This document shows, piece after piece, positions 1 to 13,839 of a DNA stretch of 64,000 nucleotides. A program made the position numbers and the translations under genes. A model generated the notes under the pieces. That model saw nothing but the letters and a program-made list of their open reading frames with translations, did no database searches and was not told the origin of the DNA. The stretch is from Echinococcus granulosus (Eukaryota > Platyhelminthes > Cestoda > Cyclophyllidea > Taeniidae). Location of the stretch: NCBI RefSeq assembly GCF_000524195.1, contig NW_020170381.1:1569481-1633480 (forward strand), given 5' to 3'. Positions within the stretch are counted from its first letter, which is position 1. Each line of letters starts with the position of its first letter.

Positions 1-157
1 CTGACCCATCCACCAATCCTATGCGCACACCAGATAAGCAACCAATCAAAGCGGCCTCAGCACTCTGAGTATGCTATGCGGTTCTGATTGGTCAGGTGGT
101 ACCAAGCGCCAGAAACCTGCTGTACTGTGTTAGAATCGATCGAATTGGACGTATTTT

Positions 158-3100
158 ATGCTGAACGAGCCTGGGAATGTGTTTGCCGCGGGAATGCTGG
201 TAGGCAAAGAAAATCAGGCTTCCGCTGTATGTTCTGACTATGGTCAGCGACTGCTGGAGGCTGTGCAGGAGACGCCAGAGATCAACGATTTTCGCATCCG
301 ATGTCCTGGGAAATTTAGGTCAATCTGCTTCCTGCATTTGTCCTTCGCGATTGACGTCCCTTTGGACTTATTCCACGAGTTTAATAGCTCTGATCGAATC
401 GGTAATGTGCTCTCCGCTGGGCAGATGTTTTCGCGTTCGCGACGTCATAACAGAGGTAAGATTTCTGTAAACGTATATTCTAGTTTTACCTTGGTGTAAT
501 GAATAGTTAGCGACTGTTCACAATGCTGCTTTACGCAGAAATCTCAATTGTCACTTGACAATTGCGATATGTTAAGCCTCCTTCTTTTGCCTACTTGGCA
601 TCCTCATTTTTCCCATCGAAGTGTGAACAACGAGCTGGGTTGGAGCATGCATATCTTTTCATCCAGTCTTTCATTCCTCGAATTCTAGGCTATAATAGGT
701 TCATTCTCAAATCCTTATACGAAGCCACTAGAGTCTAAAACAGCTATTTGTCGTATAACCTGGTGGATTTGTTTAGGGTATTCATTGAGACTTACTTTCC
801 CTTACTGTCAAAAATCACCGGCTCCCTGAAGACGTTCCCTTTATCGGTTTTTTACTTGTTTAAATTACGTTGATGACTTCCTCCCAATTTTATGACATCC
901 CGCTACCTCTTGCTGCCCCCATCCATGCGCGTACGCGATTCGGGCGTCTTAGTTGATGTAGCGTTTACTGAGGAGACCGTCACTTCATGAGCAGTTGTGT
1001 GATGCTTCAACATCTGCTTACACAGATCTCTTAACAGAGCGCTCACCAGTAGGGCACGTTGCGACTAAAGGTTCATGTCAAAAAGCGTGTAATCCTCTTA
1101 AGGATCCCTGTTTGTTTAAAAGGCAGTACACAATCGAAATTCCTAGGGCATCGAATGTGCAAACCGGTTTAATTTTGATGAACAGTTAAGTGGGAGGTCG
1201 CTCTGCGAGTTTTAAGACAAAAGGCATTTTGTCAAAACATGTAGGAGCTTTTTAGATTGGTAGTTACTTCAGGTAGACATAAGCTTGATAGGCACTCCCC
1301 AGTCGTGGTTTGTTTTGTGGTCTGTTTAGCGTAGATGATCCTATGAATGGGCGTATTTTGTGCTGTAACGAACTCAGTGCTTCACTCTACGTGTTACAAC
1401 GTGTTTTCCACTTACCGTGTGTACAGTTTAGCTCAGCTGGCCACTACTTTGTTACTCCTTTAAGGTGGTCTTCAGTCTCTACCGCTCACTCCTGGCCTTC
1501 TGGAGAAACTTATTTACCTCATGACAATGCTGGAAAATACTCGTGGTAAGCAGGAGCAAAACTGATTTACAGGAGGACTGTAACCGCCTCATCGTGATGT
1601 TTTTTCTCTCAGGATTTCAAGCAGAGGGCGTGTTCCGCAAAACCGGAAGCCTGACCCAACAGCGCACAGTCACTGAAGCCCTTCTTCACCCAGATTTCGA
1701 TTGCACGACTTTTGCCTGGACCGATTTCTCTCCCCATGAACTCGCGGGAGCACTGAAGTCTATCATCAGTCACCTGACTCAACCTCTTCTCACCTCTGCA
1801 CTGACGCCACTCTTCCTTGAAGCCGCACGTACGCATCTGTTTTGATGAGGACACCAACATTTCACTTCTCACTCAAGATTCCTTATAACTGCGTCTGCTT
1901 TGAGCTTCAACCGCTTAATGCTATGGCCATTCTTAATGCATTTTGCGCTCAGTTAGATCACAAACTGTTATCCTGAAAGTGAGATAAGGAATTCTTGCTC
2001 GTAGATCGGAATCAAAACGTCTTCTCAGTCAGTTATCTTCGCGTAATAGTAGACGTCGTGTTAAATAAGGGTATCATACAAATAATATCTTAAACTGTTT
2101 CGTACCATGTTTACAGCAAGGGCTGTTTCAACAGTCAGACGTGTCAGATGGCTACTACCATTAAAGCCAAACAACTCTCAGACATCTTTTTCGTAAAGGC
2201 ATTTTTGCTAGGCTCATTAACAAAACCGTGAATGAGTAATCAACACACATTCATTTAAACGGTCTTCGTGGTCGTCACTGTGCTGTGGGCAAGGTTTTTT
2301 CCTTTTTCATTCGTGCAAGAGGTGTGGACATCCTGATATGCAACGTTGGAAGGTTAAAATTTCAAATATTCTGTTCTTCTGGGAAGATACGGCACTTCAC
2401 AAGTAGATCTTCAACCTAACAACTAAGCAGTGGTGATCCATAGCCATATGCTGAGTTTTGTCTTGGTCTGACCATGTGTTGATATCTCGAGACGTGTTAC
2501 CGAGGTCTTGTTACGTTGCCACAGCAACTGTATGTTAGCCTACTAACAAACTTGAACAAGCAAACCAGTTTTGTCTATTCATAATGCTTGTTATTTGTTA
2601 TTTTTCTCAAGGTCTGTGGGGATGTGAGGCAGGTGGTGGAGGAGGAAGGGAGGATATGTCTCCAATGGATTTGCTTGCTTACGGCAAACAGGTGAAGTCT
2701 CTGCGTCTCCTGGTTCAGCTGCTGCCCGCTGTGAACCGGTCTTTGTTGAAGCAACTGTTGCGGTTGCTGGGGCTCGTGCTGGAGCACGTAATGCAGAACC
2801 GCATGACTGGTGTTGCCCTCGGCACGGTTTTTGGACCTATCTTTGTGCCTTCTGTGTTTGGCGAGGCTATTAACGATCCCCATTGCAAGGTAGGGTCCAA
2901 TACCGCTCATACTACTCAAGGCAATTTGAACGGTCTCTAGGCCGTGTAATAGGATTCGCGAAACGCAGCTCACCTTCTCTGTATTGGTTGTAGATGTGGA
3001 TAGATCTACCAAGAATTATTCGCGCGAAAGTTAGTAAATTTCACGGCGAGAATTGTGATTCATGTCATTTACAAGCAATCTAGACATACCGATTCTTCAT

Positions 3101-4558
3101 GTTAGACTTGCTGGTATTTAAAGTTTAGCAAGCCGTACTCTTAAATGCTGATTGTAATTTCCTGGCGATTTCGTAAATTAGTAAATCAAGCTTAACAGTA
3201 GTGGAAATTAATTGTTGATTTCGTGGAAAATCTCTTGAATGAACATAATTGCCCGACTAATAGCGGTACCATCTTTTTCCAAATTTAACCATGATTCCTT
3301 AACTTGATCAAATGATATTTTGGTCAAACAGTATGTTAATTGCTTCCACAAATCACTTCTGTGCAGGACTCTAATAATTTCAAAAAGGGCTGTCAAGAGG
3401 CTATTTTGCTCGCAACTCGGCTGATTGAGCTGAATGACAAGCTGTTCCTCTTACCAATCACGCTCCTTGAGGATATTCGTCACAACGCTAAAGAACCCTT
3501 GAGGCCGGAGGCAAAGAAAAGGCAAGAAGATAAAGATACTTCTCGATGCTCGCCCTATCGGTGGAGTAGGCGCTCGCGTCGCTCCAGCTCGCCTCTGCAG
3601 ACCTCCGTTCGCTTCGCGTCTCTCTCCTCTGTCTCGGCCTCCGTTACCTCGCTGCAGACCCCTCCACCACCGGGGGCCGTCATCAGGGACGTCTCCAGCA
3701 CCACTCCCTCCACCGCCACCTCCACCAACAATAATGGTGTACGTGCCCATCTTACTTGGATCGCCATCTCTGCATCAGAACACTCTCTAAGTTTGTGTTA
3801 CATGTTTCGTTTCTATGATTATGTGGGCTTACGCAGTCTTTGAAAAATAACCAAAGGTTTTCAATTCAGTGTTTTGCTAGTTTGCAGTAATTTGAGATCG
3901 AAGGATGTCCAAACCCCCTTTCTCACGCGTACCCAAGTACCAATTATCGACATGCTTCAGTGTTTTATGTTTCTTTCATTTGGTTTATAGTCTAAACAAT
4001 AGTTGCTCCTTGCTCATTGTTCGCTATGCATTTTAGTCACATTACCATGCCACCGTGATTGTAATAGTTTGGCAATTTTTTTCTCTAGCTTGACTGTTTT
4101 AAATTTTTAATGTGCTGCATACGCAAGTGTACCTTCCCCTTCCATTTCAGGTCCCAGCCAAATTGCTCAATTTCGTATAACTCAATTCGCATCATGTTAA
4201 GCGCTGCAGTTTAAGTGGACACCTTCATCCTTCTACTCACTCACTTTTTCACCCTTTTGGTTCATACGCAAGCGCCCTTTTAGCTAGCTAACTTGTTCTT
4301 TTTATTGTCTTGCATTCATCCCTGTTTGTATATTAATTTTTCCGTTGTTTGGACCATTTAAAATTGATAGCAGCAATACAGTTTTACAATTCCCCCCAAG
4401 GATTCACCCATATTGGTTAACTAAAACCTGATCTCTGTGTGCAGAGACGGCAGAAAGCAGTTCACGGGGTTGCCATCTTTGGCTACTCGCTGGACTTAGC
4501 TGACAAACCCGGCGTATTGCACTTGCCTGAAGTACTGCGTGCAGGCAGATTTCACTAG
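158..4558 (+). CDS. ARHGAP19: Rho GTPase-activating protein, ARHGAP19-like (complete, 6 exons)
   Basis: Exons read as 158-455, 1465-1545, 1613-1828, 2612-2889, 3367-3738 and 4445-4558. All junctions are GT-AG and in phase, giving 452 residues plus stop; human ARHGAP19 has 494. Residues about 110-320 form a RhoGAP domain, which speeds GTP hydrolysis by Rho GTPases. The motif EGVFRKTGS carries the arginine finger (codon 1636-1638, residue about 135). The helix around LLPAVNRSLLKQLLRLLG and the segment GVALGTVFGPIFVPS match the conserved core. Upstream, IDVPLDL and SLPLTPGLLEKL align with the ARHGAP19 N-terminus, which separates it from other RhoGAPs. After the domain, KLFLLPITLLEDIR also fits ARHGAP19, and a Ser/Arg/Pro-rich tail follows. 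The start at 158 is the first ATG of the open frame. The last exon (after the tract ending at 4444) is the least certain. It converges on the MCM3AP gene, stop to stop about 590 bp. Confidence 0.8.
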
Positions 4559-5146
4559 AGACACGGTATTTTGCAAAGAGCTCTTCTCGGACAGTGGCAG
4601 GACAACCTTGCACGCATTATTGCACTTTGGTTACAACTTAAAACAGCACTTCACAGGATTGTCCTAGGGCGTTTGCGTTCGTTTAGGGTCTCATGGCTTT
4701 TTGCGGAGTGGAGTGTTGTGTCACCAAAATGAAAGGCTTTGAACGATTAACATAAACGTTGCAAACTTTATGTGATCTGACGTAAGCATAGTAGTACCTA
4801 CTTTAGAGTTATGGCCAAGCTTGAATTCCCCCCACCGTGACTGATCTTCCATGCGATAAGGCTTGCTTTTGGAATACTCAAGCGAGAAAATTCGTCGTGG
4901 AGAAGACCCGAATAGTGTTGAGTGAGGAAGTTGTGGACCAGAGGCAATTAATACGTTGATATGGGATGGCATCATAAAAGCACCCTTCAAACTGGTAAAT
5001 AACCTATCTTTACACCTGTATCAACTGTTGTAGGTAAGAAAAGAACTCACGCCTAAGCAGTGTAAAAGTGATATGTTGACATAAAATCTTCAGCCGTAAA
5101 GCAGTTCGTAAAAAAACGGTAGGCAAGAGTACAAGGGAAGTAGAAG

Positions 5147-8100
5147 TCACTTGAGGATCAGCCGGACATCATTTGAAAGCTTCGCAATTTTCGCATCCAG
5201 CTCTTGTAGTTGCTGGGCTACGGCGTCCGAGGAGGCGGAAGGCTCTCGTGGTTGCCAATCGCCGTCAGCTGGCTGCACCTTGGGTGGACGGAACTTGAAC
5301 TCACGTACGATGGAGGCAACAGAGAATTGAGGACCTAACTGGTCGAGGGCACGCGCTGCTGCCGGGACCACCTCAATCGTGGTGCTCGCGGATACTGATT
5401 GACCATCATCATCCAGCACCGTATCCAACCTGGCGCGTACTAGCCGAATACAAAGGGGACCCCAGGGAATCAGTAGAGCGCTGACTCGTCTCCACCGTTC
5501 ACAGAAATTCGGGGAGAGTTCACAAGAGGCGGCTAAATTCTCCGGAAATCGCAGAGTAAGGAGAAAGGAGTGCCACCTATCCACGGCTTCATGCCAGGAT
5601 ATGTTGGGTGGAAGAGGTTCAGGTAGCGGAGAGATTACAAGACTTGTGCAGATGGATCTTGGCAGCGGGTCCAGGATCTGATTGTAGGCGGTTAGAAGGT
5701 AGTGGGGATCCTGGAAAGAAAAAAGTGGTCTCTAATGAAAGTCGAAGCTGTTCAAGTCGTCTTGGTGATTAACGCCCCGATTTGGACGTTCTTCATTTTA
5801 CAGAGTACTTCAGACCAGAGTCATTTATTAGTTGTAAGTTTCATCAATAAATCGGTTTGCCATCAGAATGAATGAATGAACAATACAAACCTAGCCGAAG
5901 TTAACTAGGAGCAGTTAGAGCATATGTACGGCAATGATGAAGATAAGGGCACAGAGGGGCAACTATTGCAGCTCACGGGATGAGTAAGTCCTTGTTCAGT
6001 CCAATGGCCGATCAAGACCAGCAGAGGTGTTAGGAAGGCTGCCTGAACGCGGCTCGATACAAGCTCTACCAGAGTTGAGGATTGCGGAAATAAGGGTTGG
6101 AGAGTGGCTGAGTTCTCGGTCTTCGCCATAGTTCCACCACTGCCGTCGCCGTCGCCTGAGACAACCGCCACCTTCTTCACCAGCCACTGAAGACCAGTTT
6201 GGAGAAGAGTGTTCCAACAATAGGCCATTGTGGCATTTCCATCAATCGGCGGAGGAAATACAATGCTCTCCACAGTATCAGAGTGTTCAGCGGACTTTCC
6301 GAGCTCCGAGGGGAGGAGACGAAGCTGCGGGATCTCGAGATGTGAGGGACCGTCGCCAATGACGATGAGTCCAACTTCTGTCCCCGTGAGATAGTCCACA
6401 GAGGGGAGAAGAGTAAAGTTTGTGTGGTTTCTAAGTTTGTTGCAGAGCCATCGAGAAAAAAAGTGGGCTGCAGTGGAAACAATGACACCAATGCAGGCTT
6501 CATGGGAAAGGCCATGAATGGGACCAAGGGGTCGGTATGCAAGATTAGCATCGGTCTGAAATAGATAAAAGAAAAAAAACGCGCTGCCCAAGTTTTAGCT
6601 GCAAATTCGATGGGTATAATGAAGCGGCATTTAACAGCACAAAAACTGGAAAAGCGACAATTCCGAAATCCGGAAAATGTGGCATGATCCTAAGCCCTGG
6701 TCATTATATTGGAAAAATTAGCAATACACGAGACGCATTTATTGAAGTCTTAAAACAAAAAGATTCAAGCGTGGTAGAGCAATCAAGTCAACTTGGTGCT
6801 CTACAATATTGTTTTCTTTTTGAGGATTAGTTTCTACGTCACTCATGTACAGCACAAAAAATTGGGCATAGCCTTAGATGAAAATGCAGTAGATGTGAAT
6901 GTCTTTATGGCAAACAAATTAAAGAACACAGAGTTATCATGTTGGTTTTGGGTTGAAGTGTGGAGTGATAAAAACCGTCAACTGAGAGGAGGTTACTTTA
7001 ACCAGAGATATTTCGGTAACTAAGGCACAACTGGAGCTATTGATTATTGAAGAGTTTGGGCGCCACAAGAGTGGATAAGATACATGCGTCCGATAATAAG
7101 GCAGCATACGCGACCCAAACAATCGGCCTACTTTGGAGACAGTCTTGTGGAGAATGACAACCCACTACTGCTGTAAATCATTTACAAGGCGATGAGTCAT
7201 GCCACGAGTGGCGCGGCAGGGGCGGAGGCTTACCGCGGAAGAGGAGGAACAGAGTCGGGCCCGTTTAAGAGCATAATTCTCCCTTTCCGGGAAGGCCCGG
7301 AGCCAGGCGCGCCGGGGGCTGCAAAGTTCCTCTACGCTGAAGTCGCCGAGCCACAAATGGGGCGGCGGAGCAGCGGGGATGGAGCGAATGAAGTCGCGGG
7401 TGGGGACGTCGCGCCGCTGCTCTTCCAGACAGATCGCCTTCCAGGAAGAGAAGGTGCGTTTCAACAATCGTCGCATGTTCAAATGCTCCGAGCGAGTCTT
7501 CTTCAGCACTCGTAATGCGAATTCACTCAAAGCTTCCATCAAAATGTCACCAGAGATGGCCTAGGAGGTTTTTGTAATTGTAAATATTTTTCTAAAGGAG
7601 CGTACTCGAAAGGATAAAGTTTACTTAAAAAGGAACTCTACATATTGTCTTCCAGTGGCTTACGAGATTGCGCATGCACCCCTTTGTTTGATGAAATCAT
7701 TGGAATTATAAGAGTAAAGTAAGCAAAATCAGCGCAAGGAATTTCTTGAATTCAGTGGAAGAAATACAATACTTGGCAAATTTATGCAAATTGAATGAAA
7801 ATCAAGACATTTTGGGAATGTTTTAAAGGTCCATGCATTTATGGATCCACCGTGACAAAATCAATCGGTGAAGAACAATGTTCAGGGAATTTCGAGATTC
7901 CCAGATGTTGCAATCGTTAAGAGGAAATACAAATTGCCAGAACTCCTATTATCTACGATAATAGCTATTAACGCTCTTTTGCCAAAAATGCTTGAAATTC
8001 CTTATAATTAACGACGAAGGCTGGAGTAAGTGCTCACCGAGACAACACTCTCGCTAATGACATCGGAGACGACCTCGCGCAGCGAATTATTCACAAAGGT

Positions 8101-11100
8101 TCGGATAATACTCTCCGCAATTTCTTCGACAAGAGATGATAAAAAACCTAGGCGAAGGGTGATCTCTTCCTCCACGATCTGGACGGCATGCAAAGAAAAC
8201 TAATAGGTGAGGCAGATATGAACTGGTGTAAGCATTACGTAAACAGAACCCACTTGCGTTAAATTTGATTTAATGGTTTCTTCAATTAGTTCATCAGCCA
8301 TACTCTCTGCCGCTTTGGTCTCCCTCAAATCCATCGTCAAAACTCTTCGAATCTCGCCGTTCAACACCTCGTTAAAAATAGCCATCGACGCCTCCGACTT
8401 AGCCTCATCGGAAAATATGGGCTCAGAAGGGCCCACAAACATCGAGTCAAGTTTAAAGGCGGGTTGTTCGAGGTGGAGATTAGAAGAATCTCCAGTGTTT
8501 GTTCCACCAGCTAGCACTGAAGAAGACTTCAGTTTGTCCATCGAAAGGGAAAGTCCTGTGAGTGTGGATAATGACGGATAGTAAGGCGATTCCTGAATCT
8601 CCTGCACGGAAAGGAGGTGGCCTCCGCTATCAAAGGAGGAGTGAACTGGTCCAGGTTTAGCATAGGAGGGATCAATTGGACCACCATTGAAGAGATCCGC
8701 GAGGCTTCGTCCCAAACGCTTACCCTCAATCAGCTGACGCGCGGGGGAGAAAAGAGGAGTTACTAGCTAAAGAATGGCTCCGTAGCGAGCTGGAAGAAGG
8801 CGCAAAAAGACCCACATTAAATGCCCTTCTCTCTTGCCACGCGAGCTCTGGCTCACGAGGTAGTGAATGTCGCTTAAAAATTAAATTGTCGCCGGATACA
8901 TGGAGATTCCAGTGCTCGCAGAAGGCCTGTGCGTCCTTTCGCGACTCAAATCCCAATTGATTCACGAATGTGGCTAGTGGAAACTGTGCAGAAAAAAAAA
9001 CTATAATGAAACAAGACAGTTTAATCCGCCTAGGGCCAAATAACAGCAGCAATTCATCGCACACAAACAGAGAGGAGGAATGAGGTGGAGGAACGCACCG
9101 TGACTTCGTGTCTTGGATGTCTGCAGAAGGCGGCAGAGAGGGCTAATAGGGCGTGGGAGCGAACCTGGCTGAAGTAGCGGTGGAGGAGGCAGGCGGTCAA
9201 ACAGTCCGCCGCGCGGACCAAACGGAAGAAACGCACATGGTTGTGTTCCGCCACGGCCGAGTGCACCGCAATCGCAAATTGCACTTCTTTCGACTTGCGC
9301 AGAGCATCAGGAAACTTCTGCACCTCGCTGCGTACAAACAGTGTAAGTTACTATTAGGAATTGGTGCTCATTTTTGTGCAATTTTGTTCCTTTTCCTCCT
9401 TTTTGAATGTTTGTCACTGCTGTTGCAACTACTGTTGCCTTCATTACAAAGCAATCCTCAAATCTCCACTGTTGCCTCTACTGATGCTATCATTGAATCC
9501 TGTGGGACTGGATCACCTACTGGTTAACTTTTCTGCTTGCCTTTGTGTAATCACTGCATCATTAGAACCAAGACAATGAGTAAACGCGGTTTCTTGGACT
9601 ATTTTGCTACCTGATTCTATGCTCTGCCTTCATCGTACGTTTAGGGCAGTGAGATTAAGTTACTACCTTGAACTACAGTGCCTTGAATGAATCTAAGACA
9701 ACCACCTCAAATAATGAAGCGTGAAGCTTAGCAAGAAGATAGAGCTAAACCAACAGGGCTACATTTGAACTACAAAATTGTATCTCGAATGTAAACTGAG
9801 CTCAATTTTTGCGATAGGTTTACCGTTGCAACTTCCCACATTCAGAGCGCCGGTTGAGTATCATCAAGGAAATTTTTGGATGGGGATGAAGTAGAACAGA
9901 ACTCACTCTAGCACGGAGCAGTCATTGAGTTTCATGAGTATCATGTAGGCACGGAATTCCGGTTCACAAGGGCACAAGTCAGCTGGAGCCCCTTGGAGGT
10001 CCCCGTAGAGCTCCTTCAGTGTTTGGAGACATTGAGTGAGATTCTCGGAGTTGATTCGAGGATCGAACGCGTCCATAGATTGGTCCACCAGACGCGCTGC
10101 ACAGAAAATATGGAAGCGAGTAATCTTCTCCACAATTGACACGATAGCCGGTGAACACAAGCGCTGCTGAGTGATATCTTTACGGATGGCACGTGTTCTT
10201 GTCCACAAAAATTCATACCTACAACGATTAGAGGAAGGAGAGGATTGGTGATCTAAAATGCAACTTGACTACAAAAACGATGAAGCCCACATCAGTGAAA
10301 GAGAACTTACCAAGGTTTCCAGAGGTTCCCAGTGGTGTCGATTTCCGGACGGTCTGCAATAGCGGATAGCAGGTAGTTCATGGTTCGCTGCAAGACCTCC
10401 GGAGGCCGAAGTTCCCAAGGCAGCGGTTCGGCCTGATCGGCGGCCGAGCGGCTGTAGTCCTTCACCGCTCGTGTGTGGTCCATTTGCCAGGGAGCTGAAG
10501 ACGACCCGCCGCTCTGACACTCGAACACCGAGACGCGTTGACGCAATTCCCGCAAGTACCTGTTGGAAAGTTGCGCAAAGGTACCGAATTCAGCAAATAG
10601 CTTTTATGAAAGGCGGGTCCAAAACGGCATGAATGGAAATTTTGCGGAAAATTTTAAATGTTTTGTGGTACAGCACCATTAACTACTGGCATTCAGGAGG
10701 CGTGTTGGGAAGTCAATTATTTTGTGTTTATCGATGACGAACGTGGTTTTGATGATGTAACATCCGAATAGAGCTTTAGGATTTCGCAGTATCATAGGAA
10801 TCCAACAACCAAACAAACATTAACACAGAATGCACGCACATGCACAATTCTAAATAGGTTAATTTCAACTAACAAAAAGATTCGCCAGCAACGGAAATTT
10901 CCAACCAAGTGACTCATAGTAAAGGTTCAAATGCCGAGACAGGGCTGAATAATAATTCAATTAAATGTTGCTAAAATAGAAGACGCTGGACCTATTCAAT
11001 TATTTTGAATGGGAGCCATGGTCCAACTAGGAAAAACTGCGCTGATAATATTAAAAGTACCACAAAACCAATGAGGACCCGAGTTCTCTTCAAAAAGGAT

Positions 11101-13000
11101 CCTGGTCTCGTGGAATGCACCACACAAGCAGAAGCAGTAGTGCTGAACATACCTCTCAGTCTCTGGGCACATATCTGGACAGGTTCCTACGATAATGGAC
11201 TGATTGCTAGGTAACTTGTTTGTGAGATCTGGATGGCTGCAGGTCGACTGCCTGCGTTCGTGCTCCGCCTTATCGCTTGCCTCTAGTACTGCCAATCGCT
11301 CCTGCACTGTCAACGCTGCGCCTGTACCAGGACCTGCGGTATCTTTCATTGCGTTATTCTACGGGGATTAACAAATTCACTTTGTTAGCATTGGAGTACG
11401 TGGATGAAGTGAAAACGAAGATTATAGGAGAGGATAAACATGAAAACTTACTAACCGAGAAGAAACTAGGGGGGGAGGTAGAGTCCTGAAAGGGCAAAGA
11501 GGACGTTGGTTCATTCTTTCGATACGAACACTCTTCATAAGGTTCCGCAAAACCAGGAATTAATCCCTCCGCTACCAATTTTGCTTTCTGTGCAGCAATC
11601 TATAAGCGAACAGTTTTAGTTTTACTGACGGGCGGTAACTTACAAGATTGGGGAATACAATCGAGGCAGTGGAAACAGAGGACTAAGAGATGATATTCAC
11701 AATTTCACCAAATTTTGCAAAAACCCTTCAAAGACTTACCTCTTGATTTTGACCGAGTGATACACAATTCAACTTGGCCATCATCGGCGTGGTAGAGTGA
11801 GAAATTTGTTGTTCAACCTGCTCAGTTTGTGAAGCTTGCTTCTTATTGCTTGAACACGCGGTCTGATAAAACTTATTTGGTAACTGGAATATTCCTAAGT
11901 CGCTCCGTTTAGTAAGTAAGTTTAAAGATTCAGGGGGAATGTTCGGAAGGTCCAGAGGTTTTTTGATTCCGAACGACAAATTTTGTGAAACCAAAACATC
12001 CTTAGCAGGTGCTTGCGTTGTCGAAGTGGAAAACAGACCAGTTTGCTGCATTCCATTGCCACTCGAAACCCATAGTCCAGAATAAAAGTTTCTTTCAGAT
12101 GACTTTTCAGAAGGCAATCGGTCAGCATTTGACGAAACTCTTTGTTCAACTTCAAATGTAGGTTCAGATGGGGAAACGTTATTGTCCGTTTTTGTTTTAG
12201 ACGCATTGAAAGAAAATCCAAAAAGGCAATGCGACAAAGCAGATGATTTGGGTGGAAAGAGGCTCTTTTGCACCAAGGACCCACTGAGATTGCCGAAAAG
12301 ACCTGCCCCCTCATGCATTCGACCTATGTGGATACAGTATATGGGTGAAAGTTTTACTGAGATTATGGTTAAGATGCCCACATCCCAGGTTTTAAACTAG
12401 TCTCATTTCAGAAATGGAAAACTGGATTTAATCTTATAAATGAAAGGCAGAAAACAATATGAAATACCAAATATCTCCTGGCAAAGTGGTGAAGATTCTA
12501 GGATTTTCTGACAAAATATCGACAAAAATAAGCGGTTTTGATAAAGCACATCTTTCAAGAAGCAGACAACTAATTTGAGAAAGAAGCCCAGTTCACATGC
12601 TACGCGGTTTCGAAAAATCTATCGGAAACTATTCTTTGTGGTTCATACAAAACAACAAGAGGAACTGAGGAAGTATTGAGGAACGAGATACGCACGTATT
12701 GCATAAGCTACGATGTGGTAGTATTACAATTACTCACACTATTGCAGGGGTAGAGGCTAAGTTATGGAATGCGCAAAAATGTCGAAAGTGGAAGTGATAG
12801 AAATAACGAAGCTTCAAAGGAACGTGTGACCAATTGAACATGTCTAATAGATAACCCTTCGAATACAAATCAGCCGAAAGAAGGTCTAGGCTATATACGT
12901 GCTTTTTCCTCAGCACCGTGCTACGTATTAATTTTTAGCTTTCAGAGGAGAGGCACTTACCAAAGGAAAGGACACTCGGGGCTCGTGATTGGGGATTCAT
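5147..13000 (-). CDS. MCM3AP: Germinal-centre associated nuclear protein / MCM3AP (Sac3 family, TREX-2 scaffold), complete, 13 exons
   Basis: Minus-strand exons, 5' to 3': 13000-12961, 12323-11740, 11599-11456, 11358-11153, 10559-10311, 10218-9907, 9327-9099, 8983-8816, 8733-8254, 8178-8038, 7560-7234, 6555-5977, 5710-5147. The phases sum to 1340 residues plus stop. Residues 1-256 are a Ser-rich region with a few FG-type motifs (GLFGN, FGIKKP), as in the nucleoporin-like N-terminus of [17 protein letters not shown] (exon 4-5) opens the Sac3/PCI domain, with [42 protein letters not shown] and LADLFNGG following in family order. Exons 9-11 give long acidic helices ([39 protein letters not shown]) that correspond to the centrin/ENY2-binding region. 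Exons 12-13 match the GANP C-terminal region and end in a short coiled coil. The protein should dock mRNPs at nuclear pores. Human GANP has about 1980 residues, and no RRM was seen here. The exon 3/4 splice has an alternative pair (donor 11452, acceptor near 11335). Confidence 0.88.
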
Positions 13001-13008
13001 TGCCCTAA
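12959..13008 (-). promoter_or_regulatory. Start codon context and possible trans-splice acceptor of the MCM3AP gene
   Basis: The proposed ATG is at 13000-12998. Five bases upstream on the minus strand a TATCTTTTAG stretch ends in AG, which would serve either as the 3' end of a 5'UTR intron or as a spliced-leader acceptor; flatworms trans-splice a subset of mRNAs. No in-frame stop lies in the few codons just upstream, so a longer first exon cannot be excluded. The donor after the first 40 coding bases is GTAAGTG and is strong. Confidence 0.3.
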
Positions 13009-13835
13009 AAGATACGGACTGTCCCTTGTTCACACCTGGGTCAACGTAAGTATGGGTGAACATCTGTCATGGCTTCGAAGCTAGCATTTGATAGGCTAAT
13101 ATGTGTTTAAAATTATGAGAATCATTCAACTCATGAGTGGTATTTAAAGCGGCCACTTTTTCAACGAAATATGGCAAATTAAAGACGGACCTGAGTAAAA
13201 ATTACAATGGAAGGGCAAACTTTTACATCGGTGCGATAATACCCAGTTGGGGAAATGTAAGACTAGCATATGTATACATTTACTTAACTAGTTCAACTTT
13301 TCCCTCTCCAACCTGTGGCTTTAAACATTTAAAACAAGAAGGCTAGGTGGGGGAACACATGTCCTGCTTTGCGTCGATCAGTTTGTGTTTCCAAGGTTTA
13401 TGGAGGATCGGTGTCTGTTTCCTCACTCACAAGGAGGGTATAAGCGCTTCACCTAAAGGCGTTGTGATGCTTTACTTTTTTATTGAACCCTTCATTTTGA
13501 TTATGGGGCACTCAATGTCCCGCACTGTACTTCTGCTGGGCGGCATGGCCTCTAGGCCAAGACAGTAGTTTCTCATCCCTTCTACACATCTAAAATACAT
13601 TTTTTGTTGTAATTTAATGACCTCTTCTAACTTTAGGCAAGACCAGAGGTGTTACAGCAATTTCAAACAAATGTGCACCCTCTAAAACTTGTTTCTTTAT
13701 GCGTTATTTTAAATGAGCTTTCACCAGTTGGAACGTAGACCTCATCTTCGTATTTAGCTGGGGGTGTCCCTTTATGCAGCGTCCCGAGACTTCCCCGAAG
13801 ACGAAAGAAGACATAAGAATCGAGCAGAACATATA
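13001..13835. other. Intergenic DNA upstream of the MCM3AP gene
   Basis: No protein-like reading frame or RNA gene was recognised here. The stretch should contain the MCM3AP promoter. It separates that gene from the transposon-derived block that follows. Confidence 0.4.
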
Positions 13836-13839
13836 TATG

